Positions 44,469-45,157 of a stretch of 45,157 bases of DNA are shown here, piece by piece (position 1 is the stretch's first letter; each line of letters begins with the position of its first letter). Source of the DNA: Gammaproteobacteria bacterium (lineage in GTDB: Bacteria; Pseudomonadota; Gammaproteobacteria; SZUA-152); NCBI GenBank assembly GCA_022627515.1, contig JAKEGK010000063.1:1-45157 (forward strand), given 5' to 3'. Under the pieces are notes generated by a model. The model saw nothing but the letters and a program-made list of their open reading frames with translations, did no database searches and was not told where the DNA came from. The position numbers were made by a program, and so were the translations under genes.

Positions 44469-44948
44469 ATGGCCGAAAAAGCGATCGTCGTCCGAAGTCA
44501 GTTGATAAACCTTGAGGTACTGCGCCTGATATTGCCGAATACGGCTATTGCGGAAGTCGTCGCTTACACGCCGCCGGAACTTCCGGAAGACATGCCGGAA
44601 TGGTTTTTGGGTTACATATCATGGCGCGGATACCGCATCCCTGTCGTCAGCTTTGAGAAAATGATCGACCAGACAAGCTCCACACCTGACCGGCGCAGCC
44701 GCATCATCATCCTCAACTCCGTCACGGCGGATCCGGACCGGCCGTTTTATGCCTTGTTGGCGACCGGCATTCCGCGGCTAATGAGTGTTGATACCAAAAA
44801 TATCCAGAACGCCCCGGAGATTGGCGAGACAGACACACTGATCATGCGCCACGTCATTGTTGATAAACAAGCAGCTTTAATTCCTGATCAATACGAACTC
44901 GAGGCACGGCTGAAACAGCACAACATCAGCATCTCCGCCGCGGAATAA
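44469..44948 (+). CDS. chpC: ChpC, CheW-like adaptor
   Basis: The 159-residue protein is a second CheW-domain adaptor, matched by position to ChpC of Pseudomonas. Landmarks are LRLILPNTAIAEVVAYTPPE, PEWFLGYISWRGYRIPVVSF (the VxWRG strand-turn of CheW) and ATGIPRLMSV. It lies 104 bases after chpB. Pseudomonas has chpD and chpE next; here the gene meets bioA tail to tail, so those are absent or elsewhere. Confidence 0.87.
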   Translation: MAEKAIVVRSQLINLEVLRLILPNTAIAEVVAYTPPELPEDMPEWFLGYISWRGYRIPVVSFEKMIDQTSSTPDRRSRIIILNSVTADPDRPFYALLATGIPRLMSVDTKNIQNAPEIGETDTLIMRHVIVDKQAALIPDQYELEARLKQHNISISAAE

Positions 44949-44978
44949 ATTATTTCCAGTAATTATCGTTAATATTAA

Positions 44979-45157
44979 CTATTGCGCCGCCATGTCGATA
45001 CCGTGCCTGGCTACGTCAACCATGTAGTGAATTTGCTCTTTGGTAATTACATAAGGCGGCATGAAATAAACCACGTTGCCCAGGGGCCGCAACAATACGC
45101 CTTGCGACAGGGCGTATTGATAGACCCGCAAACTCCTGCGCTCCCGCCATGGATAGG
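44979..45157 (-). CDS. bioA: BioA, C-terminal fragment (DAPA aminotransferase)
   Basis: On the minus strand the window edge encodes the last ~59 residues of adenosylmethionine-8-amino-7-oxononanoate aminotransferase, which makes 7,8-diaminopelargonate in biotin synthesis. It reads RRSLRVYQYALSQGVLLRPL then GNVVYFMPPYVITKEQIHYM and ends HGIDMAAQ before TAG (44981-44979); the LLRPLGNVVYFMPPY stretch is diagnostic. The gene continues outside the window. It converges on chpC with 30 bases between, the neighbour it also has in Pseudomonas. Confidence 0.93.
   Translation of the reverse strand, partial: YPWRERRSLRVYQYALSQGVLLRPLGNVVYFMPPYVITKEQIHYMVDVARHGIDMAAQ

Overview
The window is a chromosomal segment of a gammaproteobacterium. 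Its gene order follows blocks known from Pseudomonas and relatives: ftsE-ftsY beside two M16 peptidases, dut-algC-argB-pyrE-exonuclease III (the crc locus), yggS-proC-yggT-yggU beside pilT-pilU, pyrR-pyrB-pyrC' beside ruvX-yqgE-tonB-gshB, and pilGHIJK-chpABC ending at bioA. It is not a typical pseudomonad. The exonuclease at the crc locus keeps its catalytic residues, a PyrK-like flavin/iron-sulfur protein closes the pyrimidine operon, and an ApbE / NusG-II / Gx-transporter block sits between gshB and tonB. I cannot assign a genus. I see no tRNA, rRNA, insertion sequence, prophage or CRISPR.

Layout. 1-4190: the start of ftsE and all of ftsY (minus), then divergently a lipoprotein M16 zinc peptidase and a second M16 protein lacking the zinc motif. 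4200-8130: dut, algC, argB and a TauE/SafE permease (plus); the dut-algC spacer can form two competing hairpins. 8140-9811: pyrE (minus) and exonuclease III (plus), divergent. 9832-13254: a PhnD-like periplasmic binding protein followed by a membrane HAMP-PAS-GGDEF-EAL protein (minus), a likely sensor/effector pair for cyclic di-GMP. 13438-16262: a DUF4426 protein and an orphan dynamin-like GTPase (minus). 16469-18978: yggS-proC-yggT-yggU (minus), ending in a candidate terminator. 19234-21651: pilT and pilU (plus), the twitching retraction ATPases.

21797-30764 is a long minus-strand run: gshB, apbE, a NusG-II protein, a Gx-type membrane protein, tonB, yqgE, ruvX, pyrR, pyrB, a zinc-site-defective dihydroorotase and the PyrK-like reductase. 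Many junctions are overlaps of 1-4 bases. Between ruvX and pyrR lies an array of five 15-bp repeats plus a perfect 18-bp duplication, placed where the pyr promoter should be. 30765-31804 is an AT-rich stretch of about 1 kb without a convincing gene. 31805-44948 is the Pil-Chp chemosensory system controlling type IV pili: two CheY-like regulators, two CheW-like adaptors, the receptor PilJ, a CheR methyltransferase, the 2262-residue hybrid kinase ChpA and the methylesterase ChpB. Its spacers hold several hairpins, including a terminator-like one after pilG. The window closes with the 3' end of bioA (minus).

The main functional theme is surface motility and signalling: pilT/pilU motors, Pil-Chp control, and a cyclic di-GMP enzyme with its own binding-protein sensor. 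The second theme is pyrimidine synthesis: pyrE, pyrR, pyrB, the pseudo-dihydroorotase and the PyrK-like protein. The least explained parts are the ApbE/NusG-II/Gx block, the lone dynamin-like GTPase, the pyr repeat array and the binding-protein/GGDEF-EAL pair.
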